From Sedimentitalea sp041224545 (lineage in GTDB: Bacteria; Pseudomonadota; Alphaproteobacteria; Rhodobacterales; Rhodobacteraceae): a stretch of DNA of 64,000 nucleotides. Positions within the stretch are counted from its first letter, which is position 1. The number at the start of each line of letters is the position of its first letter. The position numbers and the translations under genes are program-made. Shown here piece after piece: positions 51,468 to 61,880 of this stretch. Below the pieces are notes generated by a model, which saw only the letters and a program-made list of their open reading frames with translations, was not told the DNA's origin and searched no databases. The stretch lies in NCBI RefSeq assembly GCF_041224545.1, contig NZ_JBGFGP010000166.1, positions 124,001-188,000 of the forward strand, in the 5' to 3' direction.

Positions 51468-51683
51468 ATGTTGAACAATATTGGCCTTCCCGGCATCTTG
51501 CTGATTGCAATCGTCGTGCTGGTGCTGTTTGGCCGGGGCAAGATCAGTTCGCTGATGGGCGAAGTGGGCAAGGGAATCACATCCTTCAAGAAAGGCATCA
51601 GCGAAGGCCAGAAAGAGGATGACGAAGACCCGTCCGAGCTGGCCCGCGACGTGACGCCGGAAACCGACAAGGACAAGGCGTAA
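51468..51683 (+). CDS. tatA: Sec-independent (Tat) protein translocase subunit A
   Basis: A 71-residue subunit of the Tat export pore: a short periplasmic N terminus, one helix (LPGILLIAIVVLVLFG), the conserved FGRGKI hinge and an amphipathic helix (LMGEVGKGITSFKKGI), then an acidic tail. ATG 51468 has GAGGAGACG upstream; the frame opens 12 codons earlier without family similarity. First of tatABC. Confidence 0.95.
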   Translation: MLNNIGLPGILLIAIVVLVLFGRGKISSLMGEVGKGITSFKKGISEGQKEDDEDPSELARDVTPETDKDKA

Positions 51684-51689
51684 CACCGC

Positions 51690-52169
51690 ATGTTCGATCT
51701 GGGCTGGACCGAGTTGCTGGTCATTGGCATCGTGGCACTGATCGTGGTCGGGCCAAAGGACCTGCCCGTGCTGTTTCGCAATGTGGGACGGTTCGTGGGC
51801 AAGGCCAAGGGGATGGCACGCGAGTTTTCCAGCGCCATGCACGAAGCCGCCGAGGAATCGGGTATTCGGGACGTGGCCAAGGGCATGAAATCGGCGACCA
51901 ACCCGATGTCGAGCGTGATGGACGGCGTCAAGGACGCGACGCGCGACCTGACCGACAGCCTCAATCCAACCAAGCTCGATCCCAAGAAATACGAGTCTGG
52001 CAGTGAAACCGGGAAGCTGGCCGAAGAGCGTGCGGAACAGGCCAAGAAGATTCAGGCCGCCACCGCCCGCGCCAAGGCAGACCGGCTCCGGCGCGAGGCG
52101 GCCGAAGCACAAGCCCGCGCGGATGCGGCCGAGGCCGCGCTGACGGACAGCCCGGAAAGCAAGACATGA
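51690..52169 (+). CDS. tatB: Sec-independent (Tat) protein translocase subunit B
   Basis: A 159-residue TatB that forms the signal-peptide receptor with TatC. It begins MFDLGWTELLVIGIVALIVVGPKDLP (family core FDLGWTELL and VVGPKDLP), followed by an amphipathic helix and a long charged, Ala/Lys/Arg/Glu-rich cytoplasmic tail. Six bases after tatA and overlapping tatC by four (ATGA). Confidence 0.95.
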   Translation: MFDLGWTELLVIGIVALIVVGPKDLPVLFRNVGRFVGKAKGMAREFSSAMHEAAEESGIRDVAKGMKSATNPMSSVMDGVKDATRDLTDSLNPTKLDPKKYESGSETGKLAEERAEQAKKIQAATARAKADRLRREAAEAQARADAAEAALTDSPESKT

Positions 52170-53044
52170 GCCAGACCGACGAAATAGACGACAGCAGCGC
52201 GCCGCTGATCGAGCATCTGGCCGAATTGCGCAGCCGGCTGATCCATTCGGTTGTCGCCTTTCTCATCGGCATGGTGGCCTGTTTCGCCGTCGCGACGCCG
52301 ATCTTCAATTTCCTGACCGCGCCTCTGTGCCAAGTTCTGGCCGAGCGGGGACAGGATTGCGACCTGATCTTCATCAGCCCGCAGGAAGGATTCTTTGTCG
52401 CGATCAAGGTGTCGCTTCTGGGCGGCTTCCTGCTGGCCTTTCCCTATATCGGCCTGCAGATGTGGCGGTTCGTGGCCCCGGGGCTCTACAAATCCGAAAA
52501 GGGCGCGTTCCTGCCGTTCCTCGTGGCGTCTCCGTTCATGTTCCTGCTGGGCGCGGGTTTTGCCTTTTACGTCGTGACGCCGCTGGCCTATGATTTCTTC
52601 CTTGGCTTTCAACAATTCGGTGCCGAAGGCGAGGCCCTGACAGGCGAGGCCGCCGCGCCGCTGAGCGTGGTGTTCCAGGGCAGCGCGCAGGAATACCTGA
52701 ACCTGACCATCAAGTTCATCGTCGCCTTCGGTCTCTGCTTTCAGCTGCCGGTGCTGCTGACGCTGATGGGCAAGGCGGGGCTGGTCAGTGCCGACGGCCT
52801 TGGAAACGTGCGCAAATACGCGGTTGTGGGCATTCTCGTGCTTGCCGCCCTTGTCACGCCGCCCGATGTCATCACCCAGATCATCCTGTTCACCGTGGTG
52901 TACGGCCTGTACGAGATTTCGATCTTTCTGGTCCGTCGGGTGGAGACCAAGCGCGAGGAACAGTTGCGGGCCGACGGGTATTATGACGACGAGGACCTCG
53001 CGGATGCGGCGATGGCGGGACTGGACGAGGAAGACAACAAGTGA
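52166..53044 (+). CDS. tatC: Sec-independent (Tat) protein translocase subunit C
   Basis: A 292-residue six-helix membrane protein that reads twin-arginine signals. Motifs are LIEHLAELRSRLIHSV, PQEGFFVAIKVSLLGGF, FLGFQQF and AALVTPPDVITQIIL (the conserved TPPDxxxQ). It is longer than E. coli TatC because of a loop near residues 135-170 and a C-terminal acidic tail (YYDDEDLADAAMAGLDEED). It overlaps the DUF815 gene by four bases. Confidence 0.96.
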   Translation: MSQTDEIDDSSAPLIEHLAELRSRLIHSVVAFLIGMVACFAVATPIFNFLTAPLCQVLAERGQDCDLIFISPQEGFFVAIKVSLLGGFLLAFPYIGLQMWRFVAPGLYKSEKGAFLPFLVASPFMFLLGAGFAFYVVTPLAYDFFLGFQQFGAEGEALTGEAAAPLSVVFQGSAQEYLNLTIKFIVAFGLCFQLPVLLTLMGKAGLVSADGLGNVRKYAVVGILVLAALVTPPDVITQIILFTVVYGLYEISIFLVRRVETKREEQLRADGYYDDEDLADAAMAGLDEEDNK

Positions 53045-53883
53045 TCAATGACCCGATGGACCGGATTGCCGCGGCACTTGAACGGATGTCGCCGGCTCCG
53101 ATGCCAGCCCCGGATTTCGATATTGCCAGCGCCTTTGTCTGGCATGTGGAGCCCGACAGGCTCGAACCGGTGCCACAGGTGAGCCGGGTGGGTCTGGGTC
53201 TTCTGGTGGGGATCGACCGCGCGCGCGATACGTTGCTGGACAACACGCGCCGTTTTGCCGGGGGCTACGCTGCGAACAACGCGCTTCTCTGGGGCGCGCG
53301 CGGCATGGGCAAGTCGAGCCTGGTCAAGGCGATCCACGCCGAAGTGCTGCAAGACCATCCGGGCCTCAAGCTGGTGGAATTGCAGCGCGAGGATCTGCCC
53401 AGCGTCAGCCGCCTGCTGAACCATCTGCGCGCCGCGCCCTACAGGTTCCTGTTGTTCTGTGACGATCTGTCGTTTTCCCATGACGACCAGCATTACAAGA
53501 GCCTCAAGGCGGTGCTGGACGGCGGGATCGAGGGCAGGCCCGAGAATGTCGCCTTCTATGCCACCAGCAATCGCCGCCATCTGATGCCGCGCGACATGAT
53601 CGAAAACGAGCGGTCCAGTGCCATAAACCCGTCCGAGGCGGTCGAGGAAAAGGTTTCGCTCAGCGACCGGTTCGGGCTTTGGCTGGGCTTTCATCCCTGT
53701 ACGCAGGACGAATACCTGGCGATGATCGACCGTTATTGCGCCGAATACGGGGTCGCAGCCGACCCGGAAACGCTGCGCGCGGAAGCGATTGAATGGCAGG
53801 CGACCCGAGGCGCGCGTTCAGGCCGCGTGGCGTGGCAGTTCTTTACCGATCTCGCCGGGCGGCACCGTGTCAGCCTGACCTGA
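53041..53883 (+). CDS. DUF815 AAA+-type ATPase
   Basis: A 280-residue P-loop ATPase: Walker A is GARGMGKSSLVKAIH, with a Walker B-like FLLFCDDLSF and the sensor stretch YATSNRRHLMPRDM. The family is uncharacterised DUF815. It starts at a GTG overlapping the tatC stop (53041-53044). Genomic association with tat genes in this order suggests, but does not show, a link to export or protein quality control. Confidence 0.88.
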   Translation: MINDPMDRIAAALERMSPAPMPAPDFDIASAFVWHVEPDRLEPVPQVSRVGLGLLVGIDRARDTLLDNTRRFAGGYAANNALLWGARGMGKSSLVKAIHAEVLQDHPGLKLVELQREDLPSVSRLLNHLRAAPYRFLLFCDDLSFSHDDQHYKSLKAVLDGGIEGRPENVAFYATSNRRHLMPRDMIENERSSAINPSEAVEEKVSLSDRFGLWLGFHPCTQDEYLAMIDRYCAEYGVAADPETLRAEAIEWQATRGARSGRVAWQFFTDLAGRHRVSLT

Positions 53884-53938
53884 CAAGCGGCTTATCCGTC
53901 CAGCCCCCCCGAACCGGGGCACGACCCGCGTGGTACGA

Positions 53939-54283
53939 TCACTCCAAGGGGTGCATTTCGACGCGGACGTCAATCCCCTCGCCAAAGAAGGTCACGAAAT
54001 CATCGTCTTTTGCGAGCGTGGCGTTGACGCCGTTGACGTCGGCAACCCACCCATGCTTGCCATCGCTCAGCGGAAAGGTCTGCGCGGCATCCGTCGGTTG
54101 CACGCCATCATTGCCCGATGATGTCATGGTCATTTCAGTACAATCCGCGTTGACGTCGATCCGGACTTCAAAAGACATTTCCTGACCACGGTAGGAGCCG
54201 CCGGACCACCGGCAATCCTGTGCCGCGGAGGAAATCGGGAGCGCGGCGACAGCGAAGCCGAGAAGAACAGAGTATTTCATCAT
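53939..54283 (-). CDS. Exported 114-residue hypothetical protein
   Basis: The N terminus (MMKYSVLLGFAVAALPISSAAQDC) is a signal peptide with cleavage probably after SSA; an equally good start is the second Met. The mature part has two cysteines (DCRW and DCTEM) and an acidic, beta-rich composition. No recognised domain. It faces the DUF815 gene, tail to tail. Likely a small periplasmic protein; a disulfide is probable. Confidence 0.72.
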   Translation of the reverse strand: MMKYSVLLGFAVAALPISSAAQDCRWSGGSYRGQEMSFEVRIDVNADCTEMTMTSSGNDGVQPTDAAQTFPLSDGKHGWVADVNGVNATLAKDDDFVTFFGEGIDVRVEMHPLE

Positions 54284-54365
54284 GCGTTTCCCTTGGTTTC
54301 ACTCTACCTATAGTTAGTGAAACCGGCCGGACAAAGGTCAAGCGCCATTTGTGCGGTCGCCAAGG

Positions 54366-55517
54366 TTACTCCAGATACGGCATGGGATCGACGCTCTCGA
54401 ACCCGTCGCGCACCTCGAAATGCACATATGAATCCTCGCCGCTGCGCAGTTGCGCGAGTTTTTGCCCCCGAGTGACGCTGTCGCCCTTCTTCACGGCAAT
54501 CTTGTCCACGTTTGCATAAACCGTCAGCAGGTTGTCGGGATGGCGCACGACGACGATCGGCACCTGATCCGCGTCCTGGGTGATTGCGGCGACCGAGCCG
54601 CTGGCGGCGGCGGTGACCGATGCGCCCGGGCTGCCTGCAATGTCGATCCCTTCATTGCGCCCCTTGGAATAGGTGCGGATAATCTTGCCCTGCAACGGGA
54701 ACGCCATGGCGGTGTTGCTGGTTTGCGTGGGGGTTCCGACATTGGTTTTCTGCGGCTCCGGCACGTTTGCCGCGACCTTTTCGTCGGGCAGGGGCGCGGT
54801 TGCGCTTGGCGGGGTCGGCGTCGGCGAGCCGCTGCCCGGCTGGGTAACCGCGCTCGCGCTCCGGCTCGGGCTGCTTGCGCCGGCGACGGGGATCAGCAGA
54901 TATTGTCCCTCGCGGATGGCGAAATCCGGGCCAAGCCCGTTCCACTCACCCAGTGATTTGACGGACACGTTGTAAAGCCGGGAAATCGTGTAGGCGGTTT
55001 CCCCGCGCACCACCTTGTGCCGCAGCGGTTCGGTCTTGGTCACAGGTTTGGGGGTTGCCGGGGCGCCTGCGGGCGGCAGGGTGCTGGTCTGGACCTGCGA
55101 GGTGTCCGGGGCATTGTCGATCGCATCACCGGCGAGCGTGGCGATATCCACCGTTCCGGCAGGCTCGGCGACACGACGGGGCAGGGCGATGATTTCGCCG
55201 TCGCGCAATGTCACGTTCTGCTCGATGCCGTTGTATTTTGCCAGTTCGGCAGCGGGCAGGCCCACGCGGGCCGCGACATCGTTTATGGTGTCGCCGCGCC
55301 GCGCTACGGCCACCTGATAGTTGGGATAGGAGATGATCCCGCGCGCATCGGGCGCGGGCCTGCTCGCGGTGACGTTGCGGGCGGCGTTGGTGGTGTTGAA
55401 GGCACCGAGCTGACCGCGCAGGTCGTAATCAAGAGGTCCGTTGCAACCGGCCAGCAACGCAGCCGCAGCCACCGCGCCCAATAGCCGGGCCGAAGTCAGT
55501 CCTAGGGGATTTGCCAT
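54366..55517 (-). CDS. NlpD-like LysM/M23 lipoprotein with degenerate metallopeptidase site
   Basis: A 383-residue outer-membrane lipoprotein: signal with lipobox LLAGC near residues 21-25, two LysM peptidoglycan-binding repeats (VARRGDTINDVAARVGLP; VVRGETAYTISRLYN), a Pro/Thr linker and a C-terminal M23/LytM domain. The first M23 ligand motif HxxxD reads NEGID, and the YAH region reads VYANVD, so His ligands are replaced; HFEVR is retained. It should therefore be a non-enzymatic activator of amidases, like E. coli NlpD. ATG 55517 is chosen because the lipobox follows. It is downstream of pcm-surE. Confidence 0.88.
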   Translation of the reverse strand: MANPLGLTSARLLGAVAAAALLAGCNGPLDYDLRGQLGAFNTTNAARNVTASRPAPDARGIISYPNYQVAVARRGDTINDVAARVGLPAAELAKYNGIEQNVTLRDGEIIALPRRVAEPAGTVDIATLAGDAIDNAPDTSQVQTSTLPPAGAPATPKPVTKTEPLRHKVVRGETAYTISRLYNVSVKSLGEWNGLGPDFAIREGQYLLIPVAGASSPSRSASAVTQPGSGSPTPTPPSATAPLPDEKVAANVPEPQKTNVGTPTQTSNTAMAFPLQGKIIRTYSKGRNEGIDIAGSPGASVTAAASGSVAAITQDADQVPIVVVRHPDNLLTVYANVDKIAVKKGDSVTRGQKLAQLRSGEDSYVHFEVRDGFESVDPMPYLE

Positions 55518-55587
55518 CTCGTTGTCCTCAAAGTCTTCCCCTGTCTGTGTGCGGGGGTTCGGGTGCAGTTCGCGTTGCTCTTCCTGT

Positions 55588-56235
55588 TCATCCGTCCTTG
55601 CCGAGACCTTCAAGCAGAGGCACGAAGCGGACGGGTCTGATTTCTTCGTATTCATAGCCGGTGCTGGTGCGCAGAACGCGGATCAGCGTCTGAACCGCGT
55701 CCGACTGGCCCACCGGCACCACCATGATACCGTCGATCTTGAGCTGGGCCAAGAGCGGGCCGGGGGGGTCTTCGGCGGCGGCGGTCACGATGATGCGGTC
55801 AAACGGGGCCTGTTCGGGCAGGCCAAAGGACCCGTCCGCCGTCATCGCGGTGATGTTGCTCAGGTTCAGGGCGGAAAATGCTTCGTTGGCTTCGCGGACC
55901 AGCCGGGCGTGACGGTCCACGGTATAGACCCGACGCACCAGCCGCGACAGGATCGCCGCCTGGTATCCCGACCCGGTGCCGACCTCGAGCACCTTGTCCC
56001 GCGGGCTGAGTTGCAGCGCCTGTGTCATCAGCCCGACCACCGACGGCTGGCTGATCGTTTGTCCGCAGGCAATGGGCAGCGGCATGTCATCATAGGCCCG
56101 GTTGGCAAAGAGGCCACGCACGAACACGCCACGGTCGATCTCTTCCATGGCTTGCAACACGCGCTTGTCGGTCACCCCGCGCGAGCGCAGGGCAAACAGG
56201 AACTGCATCTTGGTTTCGGGTTCCGGACCGGTCAT
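55588..56235 (-). CDS. pcm: Protein-L-isoaspartate O-methyltransferase
   Basis: A 215-residue SAM-dependent repair enzyme that methylates isoaspartyl residues in damaged proteins. SAM motif I is VLEVGTGSGYQAAILSRL, with IACGQTISQPSVVGLMTQ upstream (substrate site) and DGSFGLPEQAPFDRIIVTAA. Its start overlaps the surE stop (ATGA). The surE-pcm-nlpD arrangement resembles the stationary-phase surE-pcm-nlpD cluster in gammaproteobacteria. Confidence 0.95.
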   Translation of the reverse strand: MTGPEPETKMQFLFALRSRGVTDKRVLQAMEEIDRGVFVRGLFANRAYDDMPLPIACGQTISQPSVVGLMTQALQLSPRDKVLEVGTGSGYQAAILSRLVRRVYTVDRHARLVREANEAFSALNLSNITAMTADGSFGLPEQAPFDRIIVTAAAEDPPGPLLAQLKIDGIMVVPVGQSDAVQTLIRVLRTSTGYEYEEIRPVRFVPLLEGLGKDG

Positions 56236-57014
56236 TCGATGGCTTTCAGCGCCTCCAGTGCATCATGGGCGGTCAGATCGGCGCGCATCGGCGTGACCGA
56301 GACATAGCCATCCAGGTTCGCATGGGCGTCCGACCCCGGTTCGGTGCGCACCTGCTGATTGCCGCCCTTGATCCACAAGAAGCGGCGCCCGGATGGCGCA
56401 TTATGCGGCTCGACCCCGAAATGCACACCGCGGCGATAGCCCTGGGTCGTGACCCGCGTGCCCAGGACCTCGCGGGCCGGGACGGGCGGGAAATTCACGT
56501 TGAAGAACAGGCGGTAATCGTCACCCTGATCCGGGTTCGCGGCGAGGATCCTGCGTACCACATCCGCGCCATGCACGGCTGCCGCGTCGAACGGATTGTC
56601 GAGATCGCTGTTGCGCGGGCCGTAATATTGCGACAGTGCGATTGCCGGCAGCCCTTGCAGGGCCGCCTCCATCGCGCCACCCAGCGTGCCGGAATAGAGC
56701 GCGTTCTCTGCCGAGTTGTTGCCCCGGTTCACCCCCGACAGCACGAGGTCGGGACGGGTGTCTTTCATGACCTCGTGCAGGCCCGCCATCACGCAATCGG
56801 CCGGGCTGCCCTCGGCGGCAAAGCGACGGTCGCCCATCTGCGCGATCATCATCGGATGCGTATAGCTGATGCAATGGGCGACGCCGGATTGTTCGAAGGC
56901 CGGTGCCACGGTCCAGACCTCTCCGTCCGGCCCGGCCAGATCCGCCGCGATGGCGCTCAGAACCTCGAGGCCCGGCGCGTTGATGCCGTCGTCGTTGGTG
57001 ATCAGAATACGCAT
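56232..57014 (-). CDS. surE: 5'/3'-nucleotidase SurE
   Basis: A 260-residue phosphatase of nucleoside 5'/3'-monophosphates. The metal-binding NDDG sits at residues 7-10 (ILITNDDGINAPG), with the family motifs GTLGGAMEAAL and VNFPP. ATG 57014 (MRILITNDDG) is chosen over the open extension to 57065. It is coupled to pcm by a four-base overlap. Confidence 0.95.
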   Translation of the reverse strand: MRILITNDDGINAPGLEVLSAIAADLAGPDGEVWTVAPAFEQSGVAHCISYTHPMMIAQMGDRRFAAEGSPADCVMAGLHEVMKDTRPDLVLSGVNRGNNSAENALYSGTLGGAMEAALQGLPAIALSQYYGPRNSDLDNPFDAAAVHGADVVRRILAANPDQGDDYRLFFNVNFPPVPAREVLGTRVTTQGYRRGVHFGVEPHNAPSGRRFLWIKGGNQQVRTEPGSDAHANLDGYVSVTPMRADLTAHDALEALKAIE

Positions 57015-57120
57015 ATGTGCCTGTCCCTCCACGCTCTTGATAGTGGCCGTGTTGTCACGCGGCAAGCGAGCGCCGCCGTTTGCGCCACGATAATGCCGGG
57101 CTGCGGCAAGATCGCTGCGC

Positions 57121-57756
57121 TCACAACTCGGCCAGCAGCCGTGACGCCTCGGATGCCGGCGCGTTCAGGGGGGCGCGCGGCTCCCCGGGGAAGAAGCGGG
57201 CCCTGACGGCTGTGGGCATCGGTCGGGGCGACAGGATCCGAACCCTGGGGCCGGTCTTGACGGTTTCCGCCGCCCAACTGCGGGCGAGCGCCATCTGTGC
57301 GGCCTTGGTCGCCCCATAGGCGCCAAAGAACTTCTCGCCCGCCCGGTCATCGTCGAAGAACACCGCCCTCCCTTCGCTTCCGAGAAGGGGGGCAACATAG
57401 CCGATCAGCGTAGAGGTCGCCGTGGCATTCACCGCGACGGATTTGTCCCAATCCTTGGCGTCGACGAAACTGGCCGGGCTGAGCGGGGCGGCGTGGATGG
57501 CCGTGTGCAGCCACATGTCGAGCCTGCCCCACCGGTCATAGATTCCACGGCACAGGGTTTGCATGGCTGCGGTGTCGGTGATGTCCATCGGGGCCAGCGT
57601 GGCGCTGCCGCCCGCGGCCTGGATGTGATCGTCGAGCTCTTCCAATGCGCCGGTGGTGCGGGCGACGGCCACGATATGGTGTGTCGGGGCCAGCGCCTGC
57701 GCCAGCGCGGCGCCCAGCCCGCGCGAGGCGCCTGTGATCAATGCTATCTGTGTCAT
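57121..57756 (-). CDS. SDR-family protein without catalytic serine
   Basis: A 211-residue short-chain dehydrogenase-like protein. The cofactor loop is TGASRGLG and YxxxK is intact (YGATK). Thirteen residues before the tyrosine, where the catalytic serine should be, the sequence is FFDDDRAG, so Ser is absent. The NNAG motif is also altered (LHTAIHAAP). It may bind NAD(P) without normal reductase activity. Substrate unknown. It is 43 bases downstream of the 57799 gene. Confidence 0.83.
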   Translation of the reverse strand: MTQIALITGASRGLGAALAQALAPTHHIVAVARTTGALEELDDHIQAAGGSATLAPMDITDTAAMQTLCRGIYDRWGRLDMWLHTAIHAAPLSPASFVDAKDWDKSVAVNATATSTLIGYVAPLLGSEGRAVFFDDDRAGEKFFGAYGATKAAQMALARSWAAETVKTGPRVRILSPRPMPTAVRARFFPGEPRAPLNAPASEASRLLAEL

Positions 57757-57798
57757 GCGCGCGCTTTGAACCGGGAAAACGCGGCGGTCAAGCCCGGA

Positions 57799-58071
57799 TC
57801 AGCCTGCGGGCAGGGTCAGGCGTCGGTTCTGGCCGTTCTTTGACAAGATGACGCCTGTCTCGTCTATGGCGATGATGCGCCCGATGCTGAGCGTTTCACC
57901 CACTTCGACACGCTTGATGGCCCCCCTGGACGTGCGGATCAGTGCGGACATGTTGTTGCGCGGGCCAAAAAGGCCGATCAGGTCGGTCTTGCCCCGCGCA
58001 AGTGCGCGATCTGTGGTGGCGATCCTTGCCACACGTTCAGGCGTTTTCCCCGCCTCGTTGCTGCTTGTCAT
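57799..58071 (-). CDS. 90-residue protein with a PilP/GspC-like C-terminal part
   Basis: After a charged N terminus (MTSSNEAGKTPERVARIATT) the sequence LIGLFGPRNNMSALIRTSRGAIKRVEVGETL...GRIIAIDETGVILSKNGQ follows the pattern of the small beta-rich homology region of PilP/GspC (LIGxxG...ALLR...G...VRVGD). No membrane helix or signal is present, so it would be cytoplasmic unless the start is wrong. ATG 58071 is preferred over the open frame to 58116. Resemblance is by eye only. Its role next to surE is unknown. Confidence 0.62.
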   Translation of the reverse strand: MTSSNEAGKTPERVARIATTDRALARGKTDLIGLFGPRNNMSALIRTSRGAIKRVEVGETLSIGRIIAIDETGVILSKNGQNRRLTLPAG

Positions 58072-58215
58072 AAATGCCTCATGGACCGGTTGGTCAGGTA
58101 TGCTGCGCCGCAGCACCCCCGGACGCAGCGGCTAACATGGGCCAGAGGCAGGCGAAAGTGGGCGCGGTGAACACGCCCCTGCGGATCGGCGGGGACTCGC
58201 CAATCCGGTTCGGTG

Positions 58216-59682
58216 TTATTCGGCGGCGGCCTTCAACTGAAATCCCTGTTCCAGCATGTCGGCAGGCTCGACCGGGTATTCCCCCGAGAAGCAGGCATCG
58301 CAATATTGCGGTGTCGCGGCATTGCGGCCATTTGCTTCGCCAACCGCGCGGTAGAGCCCGTCCAGCGAGATGAACTTGAGGCTGTCCACGGCGAGATGCG
58401 CGCACATTTCCTCTTCGCTCATGGTTGCGGCCAGCAGTTTTTCCCGCTGCGGCGTGTCGACACCGTAGAAACAGGGCCAGGCCGTCGGCGGCGAAGCGAT
58501 GCGGAAATGCACCTCGCGGGCGCCCGCATCCAGTATCATTTCCTTGATCTTGCGGCTGGTGGTGCCGCGCACGACGCTGTCATCGACGAGGATGACACGC
58601 TTGTCCCTGATCAGGGCGCGGTTGACGTTGAGCTTGAGGCGCACACCCATGTTGCGGATCTGCTCGGTCGGCTCGATAAAGGTGCGCCCCATATACTGAT
58701 TGCGAATGATCCCCATCGCGTAGGGGATGCCGCTTTGCAGTGAAAACCCGATCGCCGCAGGCGTGCCGCTGTCGGGCACGGGACAAACGAGGTCGGCGTC
58801 CACCGGGCTTTCCTTGGCCAGTTCACGACCGATGTTCTCGCGGGTTTCATAGACGCTGCGCCCACCCAGAATGCTGTCGGGTCGGCTGAAATACACGTGT
58901 TCGAAAATACAGAACCGGGATTTGCGCGGCCGGAATGGAAAGCGGCTTTCGACACCGTTCTCGTTGATCACGACCATCTCGCCGGGTTCGATCTCGCGGA
59001 CATATTCCGCACCGATGATGTCGAGCGCACAGCTTTCCGAACTCAACGCCCAGCCATCGCCGATCTTGCCCAGAACCAAGGGGCGTACGCCCAGCGGATC
59101 GCGCACGCCGATCAGCTTGGTCCGGGTCATGGCGACGACCGAAAACGCGCCCTCGACACGGCGCAGCGCGTCTTCCATCCGTTCGGGGATGTTGCGTTGC
59201 AGAGATCGGGCCATCAGGTGAATGATGCATTCGCTGTCAGAGGAACTCTGGAAAATCGAGCCGCGGTCGATCAGCTCGCGGCGCAGGGCATTGGCATTGG
59301 TGATGTTGCCGTTATGCGCAATCGCCGCGCCGCCCATCGAGAATTCGCCAAAGAACGGCTGTACGTCGCGGATCGCGGTCTGCCCCTTGCTCCCTGACGT
59401 CGAATACCGCACGTGCCCGATCGACAGCGGACCGGGCAGGGTTTCCATGATTTTCTGGCTGGTGAAGTTGTCACGTACATAGCCGAACCGCCGGGCCTGG
59501 TTGAATCCAAGCTGCGGATCGTGGCTGACGATGCCGCCGGCCTCCTGACCGCGATGCTGGAGCGCGTGCAATCCGAGGGCAACGAAGGTTGAGGCGTCCT
59601 GCACGCCGATGACCCCGAAAATCCCGCATTCTTCACGGAGTTTGTCGTCATCGAATGGGTGCGAGGGTGGCATGGAATTCAT
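58216..59682 (-). CDS. purF: Amidophosphoribosyltransferase
   Basis: A 488-residue enzyme for the first step of purine synthesis, making phosphoribosylamine from PRPP and glutamine. A propeptide is followed by the nucleophile Cys19 (REECGIFGVIG). PRPP-binding motif is VILVDDSVVRGTTS. Cysteines in SRFCIFEH, AWPCFYG and YCDAC match the four [4Fe-4S] ligands of the Bacillus-type enzyme, so the protein is oxygen-sensitive in that class. ATG 59682 chosen; MPPSH (59673) is also possible. cvpA precedes it, as in E. coli. Confidence 0.95.
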   Translation of the reverse strand: MNSMPPSHPFDDDKLREECGIFGVIGVQDASTFVALGLHALQHRGQEAGGIVSHDPQLGFNQARRFGYVRDNFTSQKIMETLPGPLSIGHVRYSTSGSKGQTAIRDVQPFFGEFSMGGAAIAHNGNITNANALRRELIDRGSIFQSSSDSECIIHLMARSLQRNIPERMEDALRRVEGAFSVVAMTRTKLIGVRDPLGVRPLVLGKIGDGWALSSESCALDIIGAEYVREIEPGEMVVINENGVESRFPFRPRKSRFCIFEHVYFSRPDSILGGRSVYETRENIGRELAKESPVDADLVCPVPDSGTPAAIGFSLQSGIPYAMGIIRNQYMGRTFIEPTEQIRNMGVRLKLNVNRALIRDKRVILVDDSVVRGTTSRKIKEMILDAGAREVHFRIASPPTAWPCFYGVDTPQREKLLAATMSEEEMCAHLAVDSLKFISLDGLYRAVGEANGRNAATPQYCDACFSGEYPVEPADMLEQGFQLKAAAE

Positions 59683-59726
59683 CGACAAAGCTGGCAGCTC
59701 CGAATCCGTTTGCGGTATCTGGCCCT

Positions 59727-59755
59727 GACATAGTGCCTGAGACGGCCCATGTCAC
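59727..59755 (-). promoter_or_regulatory. Promoter of purF
   Basis: On the minus strand GTGACA (59755-59750), 17 bases, TATGTC (59732-59727), giving a leader of about 40 bases. purF can therefore be transcribed separately from cvpA, across a 217-base gap that holds no gene. Confidence 0.5.
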
Positions 59756-59899
59756 CCGTGCTGTCATGAAACCGTTGCAACTCTGCACTGCGGCATCGTG
59801 CGTAGCGGGGTCTCTTCACGTCTGGCGTGAGTTGCACGCAGGGTCAGCACCCAGGGCCTGTGCGTGCTGGCGGATGTGCTGTCTCAGCAGGACGAATCG

Positions 59900-60454
59900 T
59901 TACTGGCTGCACGATCCGACGAGATTCTCGTATTGCTGGGTCACCCAGCCTAGCGCCCGTTCGGGATTCTGCTCTTCTATGCTGCCGGTGAGCTTGGCAA
60001 AAACCTGTGCAGAGCGGCTTTCGTCAACCATCGTGAATGTCTGTCCGGTGATCACGGTGTCGTAGACGAAGAAGGCGATGGCGATCAGCAGGATGCCGCG
60101 CGCCACGCCAAAGAAAAAGCCGAGCCCCTGATCGACCCCGCCCAGTGCAGAGCGCTGAACAAGCGAGGAAAACAGCGGTGTGAAGAAAGACACGATGATC
60201 AGGGCAACCGCAAATACGGCGGCAAAGGCCGCAATCATGCTGAGTTCGCAGCTGTCGGCGACGAACTCGCCGAGCATCGGAATTTCCTTGATCAGCGGTT
60301 CGACCTTGGGGGCAAACAGGAACCCGAGGATCGCGGCAGCAATCCAGCCCGCGATCGCCATGGCTTCGCGCACCAGACCGCGCGAATAGGCCAATAGCGC
60401 CGAAACAACGATGATGAGGGCAACGAGCCCGTCGATAATGGTAAAACCGTCCAT
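59900..60454 (-). CDS. cvpA: CvpA family membrane protein
   Basis: A 184-residue protein with four hydrophobic segments, starting MDGFTIIDGLVALIIVVSAL and with the family pattern YSRGLVREAMAIAGWIAAA and GGVDQGLGFFFGVARGILLI. CvpA is implicated in colicin V export and bile resistance; the exact activity is unknown. ATG 60454 is chosen; the long open frame upstream is not coding. radA precedes it and purF follows on the same strand. Confidence 0.9.
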   Translation of the reverse strand: MDGFTIIDGLVALIIVVSALLAYSRGLVREAMAIAGWIAAAILGFLFAPKVEPLIKEIPMLGEFVADSCELSMIAAFAAVFAVALIIVSFFTPLFSSLVQRSALGGVDQGLGFFFGVARGILLIAIAFFVYDTVITGQTFTMVDESRSAQVFAKLTGSIEEQNPERALGWVTQQYENLVGSCSQ

Positions 60455-60498
60455 TCGTCTGTGCCCGTCCTGTTGCTGTCTGCTGCGGCAGCGAGACC

Positions 60499-61863
<1,365 letters not shown>

Positions 61864-61880
61864 GCCGCTTTCATGGCCCC

